Source of the DNA: an uncultured Polaromonas sp.
GTDB lineage: Bacteria > Pseudomonadota > Gammaproteobacteria > Burkholderiales > Burkholderiaceae_C
Length of the DNA stretch: 64,000 nt
NCBI GenBank assembly: GCA_937863225.1
Contig: CALMEI010000040.1
Location: forward strand, 186,001 to 250,000
Direction of reading: 5' to 3'
Made by a program: the position numbers and the translations under genes. The notes below the pieces were generated by a model, which saw only the letters and a list, made by a program, of their open reading frames with translations, was not told where the DNA came from and did not search any database. Position 1 is the first letter of the stretch, and the number at the start of each line of letters is the position of its first letter. Positions 8,783 to 17,799 of this stretch are shown here, one piece after another.

Positions 8783-9901
8783 ATGAAGCCTTTTTTAAGA
8801 CAACAACTCGAACGCTACCCCATCCGCTTAGGTGAACTTAATTTCTTCTTGCAACAAGAAGGCATCACCAACGACATGAAGAAATATTTAGCACTGAATA
8901 AGGAGCATGCTGAGGTTAGCCTGGTCGCCTCTGAGTTTGCCTTGTTTCTCAAGCGCGAAAAAGATTTTGCTGAAGCACAAGAGATGCTCAACGACAACGC
9001 CATGCGTGACATGCACGAGATGGCCAAAGAGGAGATCAAAGATGCACAGGCTGATTTGGAACGTTTGGAAGACGAATTGCAACGATTGCTGTTACCCAAA
9101 GACCCTGACGATGAGCGCAATGCGTTTGTGGAGATTCGTGCCGGTACGGGTGGCGATGAATCGGCCTTGTTTGCCGGTGATTTGATGCGCATGTACATCA
9201 AATACGGTGAGCGTATTGGTTTTAAAGTTGAGATCATGAGCGAATCACCTGGCGAAGTGGGTGGTTACAAAGAAGTGGTGCTGAAGATGTCTGGGACCAC
9301 CAACCACGGCGGCGTTCTGACCGGAGCCTACGGCATGGGGAAGTTTGAATCAGGTGGTCATCGGGTACAACGTGTGCCCGATACCGAAACCCAGGGTCGC
9401 ATTCACACCAGTGCCTGTACGGTGGCAGTGATGGCTGAACCGGATGAAGCGGTAGAAATCACCCTCAACCCGGCTGACCTGCGCATTGACACCTACCGTG
9501 CCAGCGGTGCGGGTGGTCAGCACATTAACAAAACCGATTCCGCCGTGCGTGTCACCCACTTGCCCACCGGCATCGTCGCCGAGTGCCAAGAAGGGCGCAG
9601 CCAGCACAGCAACAAGGCACAAGCCCTGCGCGTGTTGCAGGCACGCATTAACGACAAAGACCGCTCTGAACGCCACGCCAAAGAAGCCGCCACACGCAAA
9701 GGTTTGGTCGGCAGTGGTGACCGCAGCGATCGCATTCGCACTTACAACTTCCCGCAAGGCCGCCTCACTGAGCACCGCATCAACCTGACCCTTTACAAAC
9801 TGTCTTTCGTCATGATGGGTGAACTTGACGAGGTCATAGAAGGATTGCTCCTGGCTCGCAAGGCTGAACAAATGGCGGAATTGGAAGCGGCTGCAAATTA
9901 A
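8783..9901 (+). CDS. prfA: peptide chain release factor 1
   Basis: Recognises UAA and UAG stop codons and triggers peptide release. The 372 residues include the GGQ motif (residues 244-246, [15 protein letters not shown]), whose glutamine is the substrate of PrmC, encoded downstream. The stop-codon recognition tripeptide is at residues 199-201 in [15 protein letters not shown] and reads PDT, within the PxT rule for RF1 (PAT and PVT are the forms I know best). The start [12 protein letters not shown] is normal for the family. The leader lacks a clear ribosome binding site. Confidence 0.96.
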   Translation: MKPFLRQQLERYPIRLGELNFFLQQEGITNDMKKYLALNKEHAEVSLVASEFALFLKREKDFAEAQEMLNDNAMRDMHEMAKEEIKDAQADLERLEDELQRLLLPKDPDDERNAFVEIRAGTGGDESALFAGDLMRMYIKYGERIGFKVEIMSESPGEVGGYKEVVLKMSGTTNHGGVLTGAYGMGKFESGGHRVQRVPDTETQGRIHTSACTVAVMAEPDEAVEITLNPADLRIDTYRASGAGGQHINKTDSAVRVTHLPTGIVAECQEGRSQHSNKAQALRVLQARINDKDRSERHAKEAATRKGLVGSGDRSDRIRTYNFPQGRLTEHRINLTLYKLSFVMMGELDEVIEGLLLARKAEQMAELEAAAN

Positions 9902-9907
9902 GCCGGT

Positions 9908-10768
9908 TCAAATTTTGGCAAACGCATTGCTTCGTTCAAGTGCACGTTGCCGATTGCGTTCATTCCACGGCTGGCCCACCCAACGACGCATCAAACCATC
10001 TGCCGTGCGCACACAGATGATGTTGTAAACCATTTGCCATATGTGACTCAACTTGCGAGGCAATGCGCGTAAAGTCATTGAAAACGATGCATCGTCGTAA
10101 ATGATGTAATGCCAATAGCCGGGTGGAATATACAAAACATCGCCATGTTGAAGTACTGCCAAACTGCCTCGTGCGTTTTGCAAAGCCGGAAAGCGTTGGT
10201 AGTCAGGTTTCTCTATGTCAATATCGCTTAAACCACTGAATGAAAATGGCACGTGGTACATGTATTTGCTTTGATCGTAAGCAAACAAATACACCCGCTT
10301 TTGCCCACCAAAATGGCACAGCAACAAATCAGCCCAATCAATATCAAAATGCAGCTGTACTTTGGTGCCTTTGCCGCCAAAAAAAAGCACCGGTAATTTT
10401 TTGAACAATTTCAGCCCAATATTTGGGTATGAAAAATCCTTCAATAAAGCAGGCGCTTGTTGCAAAATATTGTAAAAAAACATGCGCAAGGTGTTGTTAC
10501 CTTTCTTGAGTTCTTGAATGTAATCTCCAAAGCGCATTTCCGCGATGTGCGCGTGCTGATGCCGGTGGCCTTTGGCTTCTTCGCAACCATACAGCGGCAC
10601 GATGTTGTCGCCAAAAGTTTGACTCAGATAGTCAAAGCTCCACTTTTCACAAGCTGGCCACGCTTTGGACAGCTGTGAAATGATCAATGGCGTTTGACTG
10701 TCTTTGTATTGCGCTATAAATTCGGCGCTGGCAATCGTATCAACGCGTTGTACCGGCTCAATGTGCAA
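9908..10768 (-). CDS. cupin-like (JmjC-type) Fe(II)/2-oxoglutarate oxygenase family protein
   Basis: The 286 residues match the Cupin_8 / JmjC-like hydroxylase fold. A facial metal triad is visible: His140 and Asp142 in LHFDID, and His220 in PPGYWHYI. The loop VLQHGDVLYIPPGYWH is the typical second cupin motif. Relatives hydroxylate protein or small-molecule targets; the substrate here is unknown. The frame is closed by the upstream gene's TGA, so the start must be the TTG at 10768. A GGAG ribosome binding site eight bases before it supports this. It directly follows the dienelactone hydrolase gene with no gap. Confidence 0.82.
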   Translation of the reverse strand: MHIEPVQRVDTIASAEFIAQYKDSQTPLIISQLSKAWPACEKWSFDYLSQTFGDNIVPLYGCEEAKGHRHQHAHIAEMRFGDYIQELKKGNNTLRMFFYNILQQAPALLKDFSYPNIGLKLFKKLPVLFFGGKGTKVQLHFDIDWADLLLCHFGGQKRVYLFAYDQSKYMYHVPFSFSGLSDIDIEKPDYQRFPALQNARGSLAVLQHGDVLYIPPGYWHYIIYDDASFSMTLRALPRKLSHIWQMVYNIICVRTADGLMRRWVGQPWNERNRQRALERSNAFAKI

Positions 10769-11692
10769 TCAAGCTACTCCATTGGCTTTAAGCCATGCCA
10801 AGCAGCGTTTAAAGCCGTCTTCAGCGGGTTCTTTGCGAAAACTTGGGCGGTAGTCGGCATGGAATGCGTGAGGCGCACCTTCATAGACCACGAACTCTGA
10901 TTTTTTAGCTGCAGCGCTACCATTGGCCAAAGCAGCTTTCATTTTGTCGACCGAAGCCACAGGTATGCCTGTGTCGGCACCGCCATAAAGCCCCAACACG
11001 GGTCCGTTGATATTGGCAACCAAATCTATCGGATTGCTTGGCGTTAAGGGATTTGGTGCACCTTCTAAGCGGCCATACCACGCCACGGCGGCCTTTATGG
11101 CTTTGCTGTGCGCGGCAAACAGCCAAGCGATACGTCCACCCCAACAGAAACCCGTAATCGCCACTTTATTTATATCACCGCCATTGGCAGCTGCCCATTT
11201 CACCATGCCATCTAAATCGGCCATCACTTGCGCATCAGGTACTTTGCTGACGATTTCTCTGATCAAATCGGCCATCGCGCCGTAAGCCGTCGGGTCACCT
11301 TGTCGCGCAAAGAGTTCAGGGGCAATTGCCAAATAACCCATTTTGGCAAAGCGGCGTGCTGTATCAGCAATGTATTCGTGCACACCAAAAATTTCTTGAA
11401 TCACCAAAATCACTGGCAGATTGGTTTTGCCCGCTGGTGCCGCCATGTAAGCTGGAACCTTGAAGCCATTCACTTCGACAGTGATTTCACCTGTTTTGAG
11501 GCCATCGGAAGACGTTTTAATCGCGGTTTGGGCCATGATGTCACCTGCTGCTGCAGTGTAGCCAACTCCCAATGCCACTTTTAAAGCGGTACGCCGAGAC
11601 GCCTGATGTTGTTCACCATTGGAATTCAATATCGCATGTGCATCGTTCAATTGATTGTCTGGGCGCGTACTCGTCGATGTTTCGTTCAGCAT
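10769..11692 (-). CDS. dienelactone hydrolase family protein with Tat-type signal
   Basis: An alpha/beta hydrolase of 307 residues. The nucleophile Cys183 sits in GFCWGG, with Asp240 in GGADTGIP and His275 in APHAFH, the Cys-Asp-His triad of dienelactone hydrolases. Glu100 in QEIFG is also present. An RRTALK motif at residues 33-38 before a hydrophobic stretch ending AMAQ-like (DIMAQT) suggests Tat export, unlike the cytoplasmic catabolic enzymes. AAGGAG precedes the ATG at 11692. Its TGA abuts the TTG start of the cupin gene, so they form a pair. The substrate is not readable. Confidence 0.87.
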   Translation of the reverse strand: MLNETSTSTRPDNQLNDAHAILNSNGEQHQASRRTALKVALGVGYTAAAGDIMAQTAIKTSSDGLKTGEITVEVNGFKVPAYMAAPAGKTNLPVILVIQEIFGVHEYIADTARRFAKMGYLAIAPELFARQGDPTAYGAMADLIREIVSKVPDAQVMADLDGMVKWAAANGGDINKVAITGFCWGGRIAWLFAAHSKAIKAAVAWYGRLEGAPNPLTPSNPIDLVANINGPVLGLYGGADTGIPVASVDKMKAALANGSAAAKKSEFVVYEGAPHAFHADYRPSFRKEPAEDGFKRCLAWLKANGVA

Positions 11693-11790
11693 GACTGTCT
11701 CCTTTAATTAGAATTGCTGGCGTTTGCAAGATGTATTATGTGCATATCATCTGCATTGTTGCAAGACACATTTTTCAAAAGGAAATCACC

Positions 11791-11979
11791 ATGCCACTCA
11801 TTCGCGTAGAAATGTTAGAAGGCCGTACGCCCGAACAAAAAACAGCATTGGTCAAAGCCCTGACGCAAGCCGTCGTTGAAGCATTGGGATCCAAGCCCGA
11901 GGTGGTGGATGTGATGCTGTTTGACATTCCTCGCACCAATTGGGCCACCGGTGGTGTGCAGTGGTCTGATAAACAATAG
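11791..11979 (+). CDS. 4-oxalocrotonate tautomerase family protein
   Basis: A 62-residue protein starting MPLIRVEMLEGRTPEQK. Removal of Met leaves the catalytic Pro1 of the tautomerase family, and the basic residue pattern near residue 10 fits. I chose ATG 11791, with AAAGGA upstream, over a longer in-frame start at 11731, since only this start exposes the proline. It is divergent from the dienelactone hydrolase gene across 98 bases, hinting at shared control of a small catabolic or detoxification set. The substrate is unknown. Confidence 0.88.
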   Translation: MPLIRVEMLEGRTPEQKTALVKALTQAVVEALGSKPEVVDVMLFDIPRTNWATGGVQWSDKQ

Positions 11980-12029
11980 CCCCAGCTGTCAATTGCTGAC
12001 GCACATCAACATAAGCACGCTGCGGGTTA

Positions 12030-12097
12030 TTTTATATGAAATTTGCCTGTAGACGGCGTATTTATTGCCTATAATGCTATATTATTTATAGCATAAG
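12030..12097 (-). repeat. dispersed hairpin repeat, copy 3 (tautomerase-prmC gap)
   Basis: In minus orientation: ATGCTATA (12074-12081) and TATAGCAT (12087-12094) form the hairpin, and GGCAATAAATACGCC is read on the minus strand at about 12057-12070. An AT-rich tail extends to about 12030. It matches copies 1, 2 and 4-6. Confidence 0.82.
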
Positions 12098-12127
12098 TTT
12101 CCTTATTGTTTGTTTCTTTATTGATAG

Positions 12128-12970
12128 ATGTCCACTCCAAACATACAGCAACTATTGCAGCAGGCCGAGACTTTGGGGTTGGAACGTGTGGATGCGCATT
12201 GGCTGTTGTTGCATGCGGCGGGCAAAAGACAATCTGATCGCACTTGGTTGCTGGCGCATGATGATGTGGTGTTGGGCGCGGATGTGCAAACACGTTTTAG
12301 CACCTATTGCCAACGCCGACTCGCGGGCGAGCCAGTGGCCTACATTGTGGGGAGTAAGTCGTTTTTTGGCATGGATTTACAGGTGGACAATCGCGTGCTG
12401 GTGCCAAGGCCAGACACTGAAACCTTGGTCGAATGGGCGCTAAGCCTACCAGCAATTCGGACTGTTTTGGACTTGGGCACGGGCAGTGGCGCGATTGCCT
12501 TGGCACTCAAACATGTCCGCCCTGACTGGGAAATCACCGCTGTAGACTACAGTGCAGAGGCTTTGACAGTAGCGCAGGGTAATGCCAATCGCTTGGGTTT
12601 GAAAGTCGAATTTGTGCGAAGCGCATGGTTCGACGCGCTGAAAACGCCACATGGCCAAGCTCGATTTGATTTAATTGTGAGCAACCCGCCCTATATCGCC
12701 CTTGGTGACCCGCACATGGACGCTTTGAAACATGAACCCCAACAGGCATTGACTTCGGGCAAAGACGGGCTGCAAGACATTCGGCTCATCATTCAGGATG
12801 CGCCCACTTTTTTAAACTCAGGGGCTTGGCTGCTGTTTGAACATGGTTATGACCAAGCAGCCAGGGTGCGAGAGTTATTGATGCTTCAGGGATTTTCGCA
12901 GGTCCACAGCAAGTTGGATTTGGCGGGTATTGAAAGATGTTCTGGCGGTCAATGGTTAGCTTCAGAGTAA
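12128..12970 (+). CDS. prmC: release factor glutamine N5-methyltransferase
   Basis: Methylates the GGQ glutamine of release factors 1 and 2 using S-adenosylmethionine. The 280 residues have an N-terminal helical domain. A Rossmann methyltransferase follows with motif I VLDLGTGSGAIALALK (near residue 113) and the substrate-glutamine motif NPPY at 186-189 in IVSNPPYIA. It normally follows prfA directly in Burkholderiales; here three unrelated genes and a repeat lie between them. No Shine-Dalgarno is seen before ATG 12128. Confidence 0.95.
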   Translation: MSTPNIQQLLQQAETLGLERVDAHWLLLHAAGKRQSDRTWLLAHDDVVLGADVQTRFSTYCQRRLAGEPVAYIVGSKSFFGMDLQVDNRVLVPRPDTETLVEWALSLPAIRTVLDLGTGSGAIALALKHVRPDWEITAVDYSAEALTVAQGNANRLGLKVEFVRSAWFDALKTPHGQARFDLIVSNPPYIALGDPHMDALKHEPQQALTSGKDGLQDIRLIIQDAPTFLNSGAWLLFEHGYDQAARVRELLMLQGFSQVHSKLDLAGIERCSGGQWLASE

Positions 12971-13044
12971 GGACATTAAAATTAGGATATTGATTACGAG
13001 GATAATCACCCTGTCTATTTTTTTCATTTTTGGAGATTTTCGCT

Positions 13045-13377
13045 ATGTCAGACACCCAAACCCGCATCGACCAATTGGTTAAATCGAATGACGTTGTGCT
13101 TTTTATGAAAGGCAACGCCAGCTTTCCACAATGCGGCTTCTCTGGTCGTGCCATTCAAATTTTGAAAGCCTGTGGTGTGGACACCAAGAGCATTCAAACT
13201 GTCAATGTTTTAGAAGATGATGCTGTGCGCCAAGGCATTAAAACCTACAGCAATTGGCCAACCATTCCACAACTCTACGTTAAAGGCGAATTCATCGGTG
13301 GCTCTGACATCATGATGGAAATGTACGAAAACGGCGAGTTGGTCAAAGCATTGGGCACAACACCACCGAATGCTTGA
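13045..13377 (+). CDS. grxD: monothiol glutaredoxin, Grx4 type
   Basis: A 110-residue CGFS glutaredoxin that binds and transfers [2Fe-2S] clusters with glutathione. The active-site motif CGFS is in [10 protein letters not shown], followed by [19 protein letters not shown] with the glutathione-binding TIPQ and GGSD loops. I chose ATG 13045 ([10 protein letters not shown]), preceded by TGGAG, over the upstream ATG at 13030. It follows prmC as usual in this order. Confidence 0.95.
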   Translation: MSDTQTRIDQLVKSNDVVLFMKGNASFPQCGFSGRAIQILKACGVDTKSIQTVNVLEDDAVRQGIKTYSNWPTIPQLYVKGEFIGGSDIMMEMYENGELVKALGTTPPNA

Positions 13378-13433
13378 TATCAGTTGCACAACACTTGAAT
13401 CAACCCAATTTTCCATTGCCACATCCGGATACC

Positions 13434-14165
13434 ATGACTCAAACCCACTTCGGTTACAAAACCGTCAACGAACAAGACAAAGCCAGCCACGTTCGTGGTG
13501 TGTTTGATTCAGTCGCGCCCAAATACGACATCATGAACGATTTGATGTCCATGGGCTTGCACCGTGCTTGGAAAGCCTATACCGTGATGGTGGCCAATGC
13601 CCAAGAAGGCTCACAAGTTTTGGACATTGCGGGCGGCACGGGAGATTTGGCTTTGGCATTTGCCAAAAAAGTGGGTAAAACTGGGCGTGTGGTGCACACT
13701 GACATCAACGAAGCGATGTTGCGCGAAGGCCGCAATCGATTGATCAATGCGGGTGTGGTATTGCCAACTTTTGTTTGTGATGCAGAAAAACTACCCTTTC
13801 CCAACAACCACTTTGATGTGGTGACAGTGGCATTTGGGCTGCGCAACATGACGCACAAAGACATTGCTTTGAAAGAGATGAACCGGGTACTCAAGCCCAA
13901 TGGCAAACTTTTGGTGCTTGAGTTTTCCAAAGTCGCCAAGCCGCTCACCAAAATTTACGATTGGTACTCGTTCAAAATTTTGCCGCAATTGGGTAAATTT
14001 GTTGCTGGCGACGATGCCAGTTACCGCTATTTGGCTGAATCTATTCGCATGCACCCCAGCCAAGAAGAATTAAAAACCATCATGAAAACGGCAGGCTTTG
14101 GCCATGTCGATATCCACAATATGACAGGTGGCGTTGTCGCCTTGCATGTCGGTATCAAGTGCTGA
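13434..14165 (+). CDS. ubiE: ubiquinone/menaquinone C-methyltransferase
   Basis: S-adenosylmethionine-dependent C-methyltransferase of ubiquinone (and, where present, menaquinone) synthesis. From ATG 13434 ([11 protein letters not shown]) the protein has 243 residues, matching the family. It carries the UbiE signature [17 protein letters not shown], motif [16 protein letters not shown] and the [10 protein letters not shown] region near the C-terminus. A longer reading from a TTG at 13374 overlaps grxD and is not needed. It opens the ubiE, Tim44-like, ubiJ, ubiB series, interrupted here by the pirin/LysR pair. Confidence 0.96.
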   Translation: MTQTHFGYKTVNEQDKASHVRGVFDSVAPKYDIMNDLMSMGLHRAWKAYTVMVANAQEGSQVLDIAGGTGDLALAFAKKVGKTGRVVHTDINEAMLREGRNRLINAGVVLPTFVCDAEKLPFPNNHFDVVTVAFGLRNMTHKDIALKEMNRVLKPNGKLLVLEFSKVAKPLTKIYDWYSFKILPQLGKFVAGDDASYRYLAESIRMHPSQEELKTIMKTAGFGHVDIHNMTGGVVALHVGIKC

Positions 14166-14174
14166 TTGAAATTA

Positions 14175-14873
14175 TTAGCTCAAAACGAACACCAGCACCT
14201 CGGCATCAACTGCATCAGTGATATTCACAGCTTGCTCGTTGACTAACTTGGCTGCATCACCCGCTTTAAGCGCAATTCCGTTGACCTTCAACTCACCTCG
14301 CACGAGGTGTACATAACTTTTGTGATTCGCCGCAAGTGACAATTGAGCAGTCTCGCCTGTATCGAATAAACCTGCATACACGTCTGCACTCGCGTGAATC
14401 TTGACTGAGCCATCGGCGCCCGTGGGCGAGGCTACCAGTTTCAGCTTGCCTTGCTTATCTGCTTTTGAAAATGTTTTTTGCTCATAACTGGGTGCAATAC
14501 CGCTGGTATTTGGCTCTATCCAAATTTGTAAAAAATGTGTCTCTTCATCTTTTGCATGGTTAAATTCACTGTGTTGCACGCCTGAGCCAGCGCTCATGCG
14601 CTGCACATCACCCGGTGGTATCCCTTTGACATTGCCCATGCTGTCTTTATGCGCCAAATTGCCACTGAGCACGTAGCTGATAATTTCCATATCACTGTGG
14701 CCGTGGGTGCCAAAACCCATGCCGGGCGCAATGCGGTCTTCGTTGATGACACGCAAATTGCCAAAACCCATGTGTTCCGGGTCGTAATAGCCAGCAAATG
14801 AAAATGAGTGATAGCTTTTTAACCAACCATGGTCAGCATAACCGCGCTCTTGTGATTTTCTCATCGTGATCAT
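14175..14873 (-). CDS. pirin family protein (YhhW type)
   Basis: A bicupin protein of 232 residues. The metal-binding set His57, His59 (GTHGHSDMEI), His101 and Glu103 (VQHSEFNH) is intact, as in YhhW, which has quercetin 2,3-dioxygenase activity in vitro. The physiological role is unknown. A GGGAG ribosome binding site lies seven bases before the ATG at 14873, supporting this start over the internal ATG at 14864. It is divergent from an adjacent LysR-type regulator, which may control it. The stop lies ten bases from the end of convergent ubiE. Confidence 0.9.
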   Translation of the reverse strand: MITMRKSQERGYADHGWLKSYHSFSFAGYYDPEHMGFGNLRVINEDRIAPGMGFGTHGHSDMEIISYVLSGNLAHKDSMGNVKGIPPGDVQRMSAGSGVQHSEFNHAKDEETHFLQIWIEPNTSGIAPSYEQKTFSKADKQGKLKLVASPTGADGSVKIHASADVYAGLFDTGETAQLSLAANHKSYVHLVRGELKVNGIALKAGDAAKLVNEQAVNITDAVDAEVLVFVLS

Positions 14874-15022
14874 TTGTGTTCTCCCATTGAAATTCTTGAA
14901 TCAATTTTCCCCAATTTGTTTGCCGTACAGCACTGGTATTGACTTTATCGTGGATTCCCCACATTGCAGTATTTGTATTTTGATGGCATCATTCAATCCA
15001 TTTGAATTAAATATAACAACCA

Positions 15023-15967
15023 ATGCAAAATCCTCGCGATGTACTGACACCCGAATCTTTAGAAATGCTGCAATTGATTGCAGAAACTGGCAGCTTTGCC
15101 GCGGCAGCGCGACAACACCATTTAGTACCCAGTGCCTTGACTTACAGGGTGAGACAAATTGAGGATGCATTGGATGTTTTGCTGTTTGACCGCAGCTCGC
15201 GCAATGCCAAGCTCACAGTGGCTGGACAAGAATTGCTGCGCGAAGGCGCCAGAATATTGGCAGATTTAGATGCCATTGCACACCGTGTCAAACGCGTCGC
15301 CACGGGCTGGGAACCCCTGTTGACCATCGCGGTGGACAGCATCATTTCACAAGCCACGGTCATGGAATTGTGTGAAGGTTTCTTTGCGCAATTCAATGGC
15401 GAAGCCCCACCAACACGCATCAAAATTCGCGATGAAGCTTTGTCAGGGACTTTGGCTGCATTGACAAATGGACAAGCCGATTTGGCCTTGGGTGTGGCCG
15501 CAGAGGCTGCTGCGACACCAGGCATACTGTTCAAGCCTTTGGACTCGCAACGCTTTGTTTACGCCATCGCGCCACATCACCCACTGGCCAACGCAAAAGA
15601 ACCCTTGAGCGATGCCACATTATTGCAAAGCAAAGTGGTAGCGGTCGCAGACTCTGTACAGCGCGGAGCTGGACTCAGCTTTGGCATATTGGGTGGTCAA
15701 GACGTGTTCACTGTGGCTTCAATGAACGCAAAACTAGACGCTCAATTGCGTGGTTTGGGTGGCGGATTTTTACCTGAAAGCATGGCCAGGCCCTACATTG
15801 AAACGGGTCGCTTGGTTCAGAAAAAAGTGGCCAGACCTGAGCGCGTGGTGCGCGTAGGCTATTCATGGCGGGCGGCCCCCAATGTGAAGCAAGGTCGTGC
15901 GCTCTTATGGTGGCTGGCACAACTCGAAAGCAGCAAAACAAAAGCCGCTCTATTGCATCAACACTGA
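15023..15967 (+). CDS. LysR-family transcriptional regulator
   Basis: The 314 residues have the LysR N-terminal winged helix (LIAETGSFAAAARQHHLVPS... near residues 17-37, then RVRQIEDALDVLLFDR) and a periplasmic-binding-protein-like effector domain from about residue 95. It is divergent from the pirin gene, with 149 bases between, the classic layout of a regulator and its target. A TATAAC box (15012-15017) lies five bases before the ATG and no ribosome binding site is seen, so a leaderless start is possible. The effector is unknown. Confidence 0.9.
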   Translation: MQNPRDVLTPESLEMLQLIAETGSFAAAARQHHLVPSALTYRVRQIEDALDVLLFDRSSRNAKLTVAGQELLREGARILADLDAIAHRVKRVATGWEPLLTIAVDSIISQATVMELCEGFFAQFNGEAPPTRIKIRDEALSGTLAALTNGQADLALGVAAEAAATPGILFKPLDSQRFVYAIAPHHPLANAKEPLSDATLLQSKVVAVADSVQRGAGLSFGILGGQDVFTVASMNAKLDAQLRGLGGGFLPESMARPYIETGRLVQKKVARPERVVRVGYSWRAAPNVKQGRALLWWLAQLESSKTKAALLHQH

Positions 15968-16140
15968 CTTGCATCTGATCTTTGACAGCCATTGTTGTTT
16001 TTTTACTTTTAAAATATTAAAAAACCATATTTGCCATGTGTCTATGATGGGTTCTCTTGAAATACCCAGTAAGAAGCCCTATATTCAGTCGGTGTCGTTT
16101 GGGGTCTTTGATCCAATCTTTTTTTAACTTTGGAGTTTCT

Positions 16141-17139
16141 ATGAAACTGTGGTCTGCTGTTTTGGTAATTGCATTGGCTTTTTCAGGTTTGAATGCGGAG
16201 GCTGCGCGTCGCTTAGGCGGAGGTGGTTCTTTTGGCAAGCAATCTAGCAATGTGACACAGCGGCAGGCAACACCGCCTGCAGCGCCTGCACAAAGCGCTT
16301 CCAGTTCTGCGGCAAAACCAGCCTCACCCGCTGCGGCCACCCCGCCTGCCGCACCTAAAAAGCCTTGGGGCGCCATGCTTGGCGGACTGGCAGCGGGGCT
16401 TGGATTGGCTTGGCTGGCAAATTCTTTGGGCTTGGGTGGTGCGTTTGGCAATATTTTGATGATTGCTTTACTCGCCATGGGCGCCATGCTGTTGTTCAGC
16501 ATGTTCATGCGATCACGTGCTAACAAAAATGCAGCGTCTGGCAATGGATATGCTTACCAAGGGGCAGGGCCTGGCAGCGTGAAAGCCAGCGAAGCCGTCA
16601 CCGCACGTCAATACAGCCCCAGCAATGTTGGCAATGATGCCTCGGCACGCCCCTGGGAAGGCAACACCACGAGTTTTGACTCTGGCAAATCGATGATTGG
16701 TTCTGGATTGTCGTCGACGGGCGCTGGCGCGTCAGCACTATCTGGATCACAAACCTGGGGGATTCCTGCTGATTTTGATACGACTGGCTTCCTAACTGCA
16801 GCCAAACGCAACTTTGTAACCTTGCAAGATGCCTGGGACAAGTCCGACATGGCCACTTTACGCGGCATGACGACGGATGAAATGCCCGATGAAATCAAAT
16901 CCCATTTAGCCGATCGTGGCACGTCAAATAGCACTGAAAAAACAGATGTGGTGATGTTGGATGCTCAGCTTTTGGGTATCGAAGACACAGCCAGCGAATA
17001 CATGGCCAGCGTTGAGTTTTCTGGCATGATTCGTGAAGATGGCGCGGTAAGTCCAGCACCTTTCCGTGAAGTTTGGAACATGACCAAAGCCAAGTCAGGT
17101 GGCGGATGGCTCGTTGCCGGTGTACAAGCAATGCAATAA
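16141..17139 (+). CDS. Tim44-like domain membrane protein
   Basis: The 332 residues start with a signal-like segment ending AEA, then the RRLGGGGSFGKQSS motif common at the N-terminus of bacterial Tim44-like proteins. A Pro/Ala-rich linker follows, then hydrophobic segments near residues 78-120 and a C-terminal Tim44-like domain (about 210-332, GFLTAAKRNFVTLQDAWDKS... REVWNMTKAKSGGGWLVAG). ATG 16141 has TTGGAG upstream. In related genomes this gene sits between ubiE and ubiJ, as here. Its role is not established. Confidence 0.87.
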   Translation: MKLWSAVLVIALAFSGLNAEAARRLGGGGSFGKQSSNVTQRQATPPAAPAQSASSSAAKPASPAAATPPAAPKKPWGAMLGGLAAGLGLAWLANSLGLGGAFGNILMIALLAMGAMLLFSMFMRSRANKNAASGNGYAYQGAGPGSVKASEAVTARQYSPSNVGNDASARPWEGNTTSFDSGKSMIGSGLSSTGAGASALSGSQTWGIPADFDTTGFLTAAKRNFVTLQDAWDKSDMATLRGMTTDEMPDEIKSHLADRGTSNSTEKTDVVMLDAQLLGIEDTASEYMASVEFSGMIREDGAVSPAPFREVWNMTKAKSGGGWLVAGVQAMQ

Positions 17140-17232
17140 ACGGTCACACACGGAACCGAATGGGACATTTGATTTCAGGAAATCAATAATCTGAAATTAA
17201 AAAAGGTCCAAAGTCGTGAATAATTGGGGACT

Positions 17233-17799
17233 ATGGAAACATCGTCCCCTTTTTCTTTTCTCAACAACCTGGCAAACAGCTTTACCAAGCTGGCAGGAAA
17301 AATACAACCCCCATCATGGGTCGTCGATGAATTGCATCAGCGTCTGGTTTTGTTACTCAACCATGTGTTGATGCAAGAGCCTGAAGCCATGGCGCGTTTG
17401 GTCAGAGTGCAAGGGCAAGTTATTCGTGCGCATTGGCGACATTATTCGTTGGGTTTGGTTGCCACGCCGGCTGGTTTACTCGACCGCGCCAGTACGAATG
17501 CCAAAGCAGATCTGAACCTGCGTCTCACCGATGAATCGGGAAAACGCATAGTTCAAGATTTGCTGGCTGGCAATAAACCTGCTTTGAGCATCGATGGTGA
17601 CGTTGAACTCGCTGCGGTTATCAATTGGTTAGGTGAGAATGTTCGTTGGGACATTGAAGAAGATATTGCTCGCATCGTGGGCGATGCGCCTGCCCATGCA
17701 TTTGTGAGCTTGGTTACACAAGTTGGTAGCGTTTTAAGAAGCTTTGTCGTGACTAAAATGCCCGACTCAACGAACACCAAGAACGGCAAAACAGCATGA
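17233..17799 (+). CDS. ubiJ: ubiquinone biosynthesis accessory factor UbiJ (SCP2 domain)
   Basis: The 188 residues have an SCP2-like lipid-binding region (about 40-135) and a helical C-terminus ([20 protein letters not shown] is typical). UbiJ binds ubiquinone intermediates and organises the Ubi complex with UbiK. The start is ATG 17233, although a TTG nine bases upstream is in frame. The stop overlaps the ubiB start in ATGA (17796-17799), so the pair is translationally coupled. Confidence 0.9.
   Translation: METSSPFSFLNNLANSFTKLAGKIQPPSWVVDELHQRLVLLLNHVLMQEPEAMARLVRVQGQVIRAHWRHYSLGLVATPAGLLDRASTNAKADLNLRLTDESGKRIVQDLLAGNKPALSIDGDVELAAVINWLGENVRWDIEEDIARIVGDAPAHAFVSLVTQVGSVLRSFVVTKMPDSTNTKNGKTA

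Noticed and set aside
11724..11766. Direct TTGCAAGA repeats in the divergent hydrolase/tautomerase region
   Set aside because: Two 8-base matches 35 bases apart are too weak to call a regulator site.
17169..17186. TTGATTTC/GAAATCAA inverted repeat before ubiJ
   Set aside because: An 8-bp AT-rich palindrome with a 2-base centre is likely by chance; no T run or conserved context supports a role.
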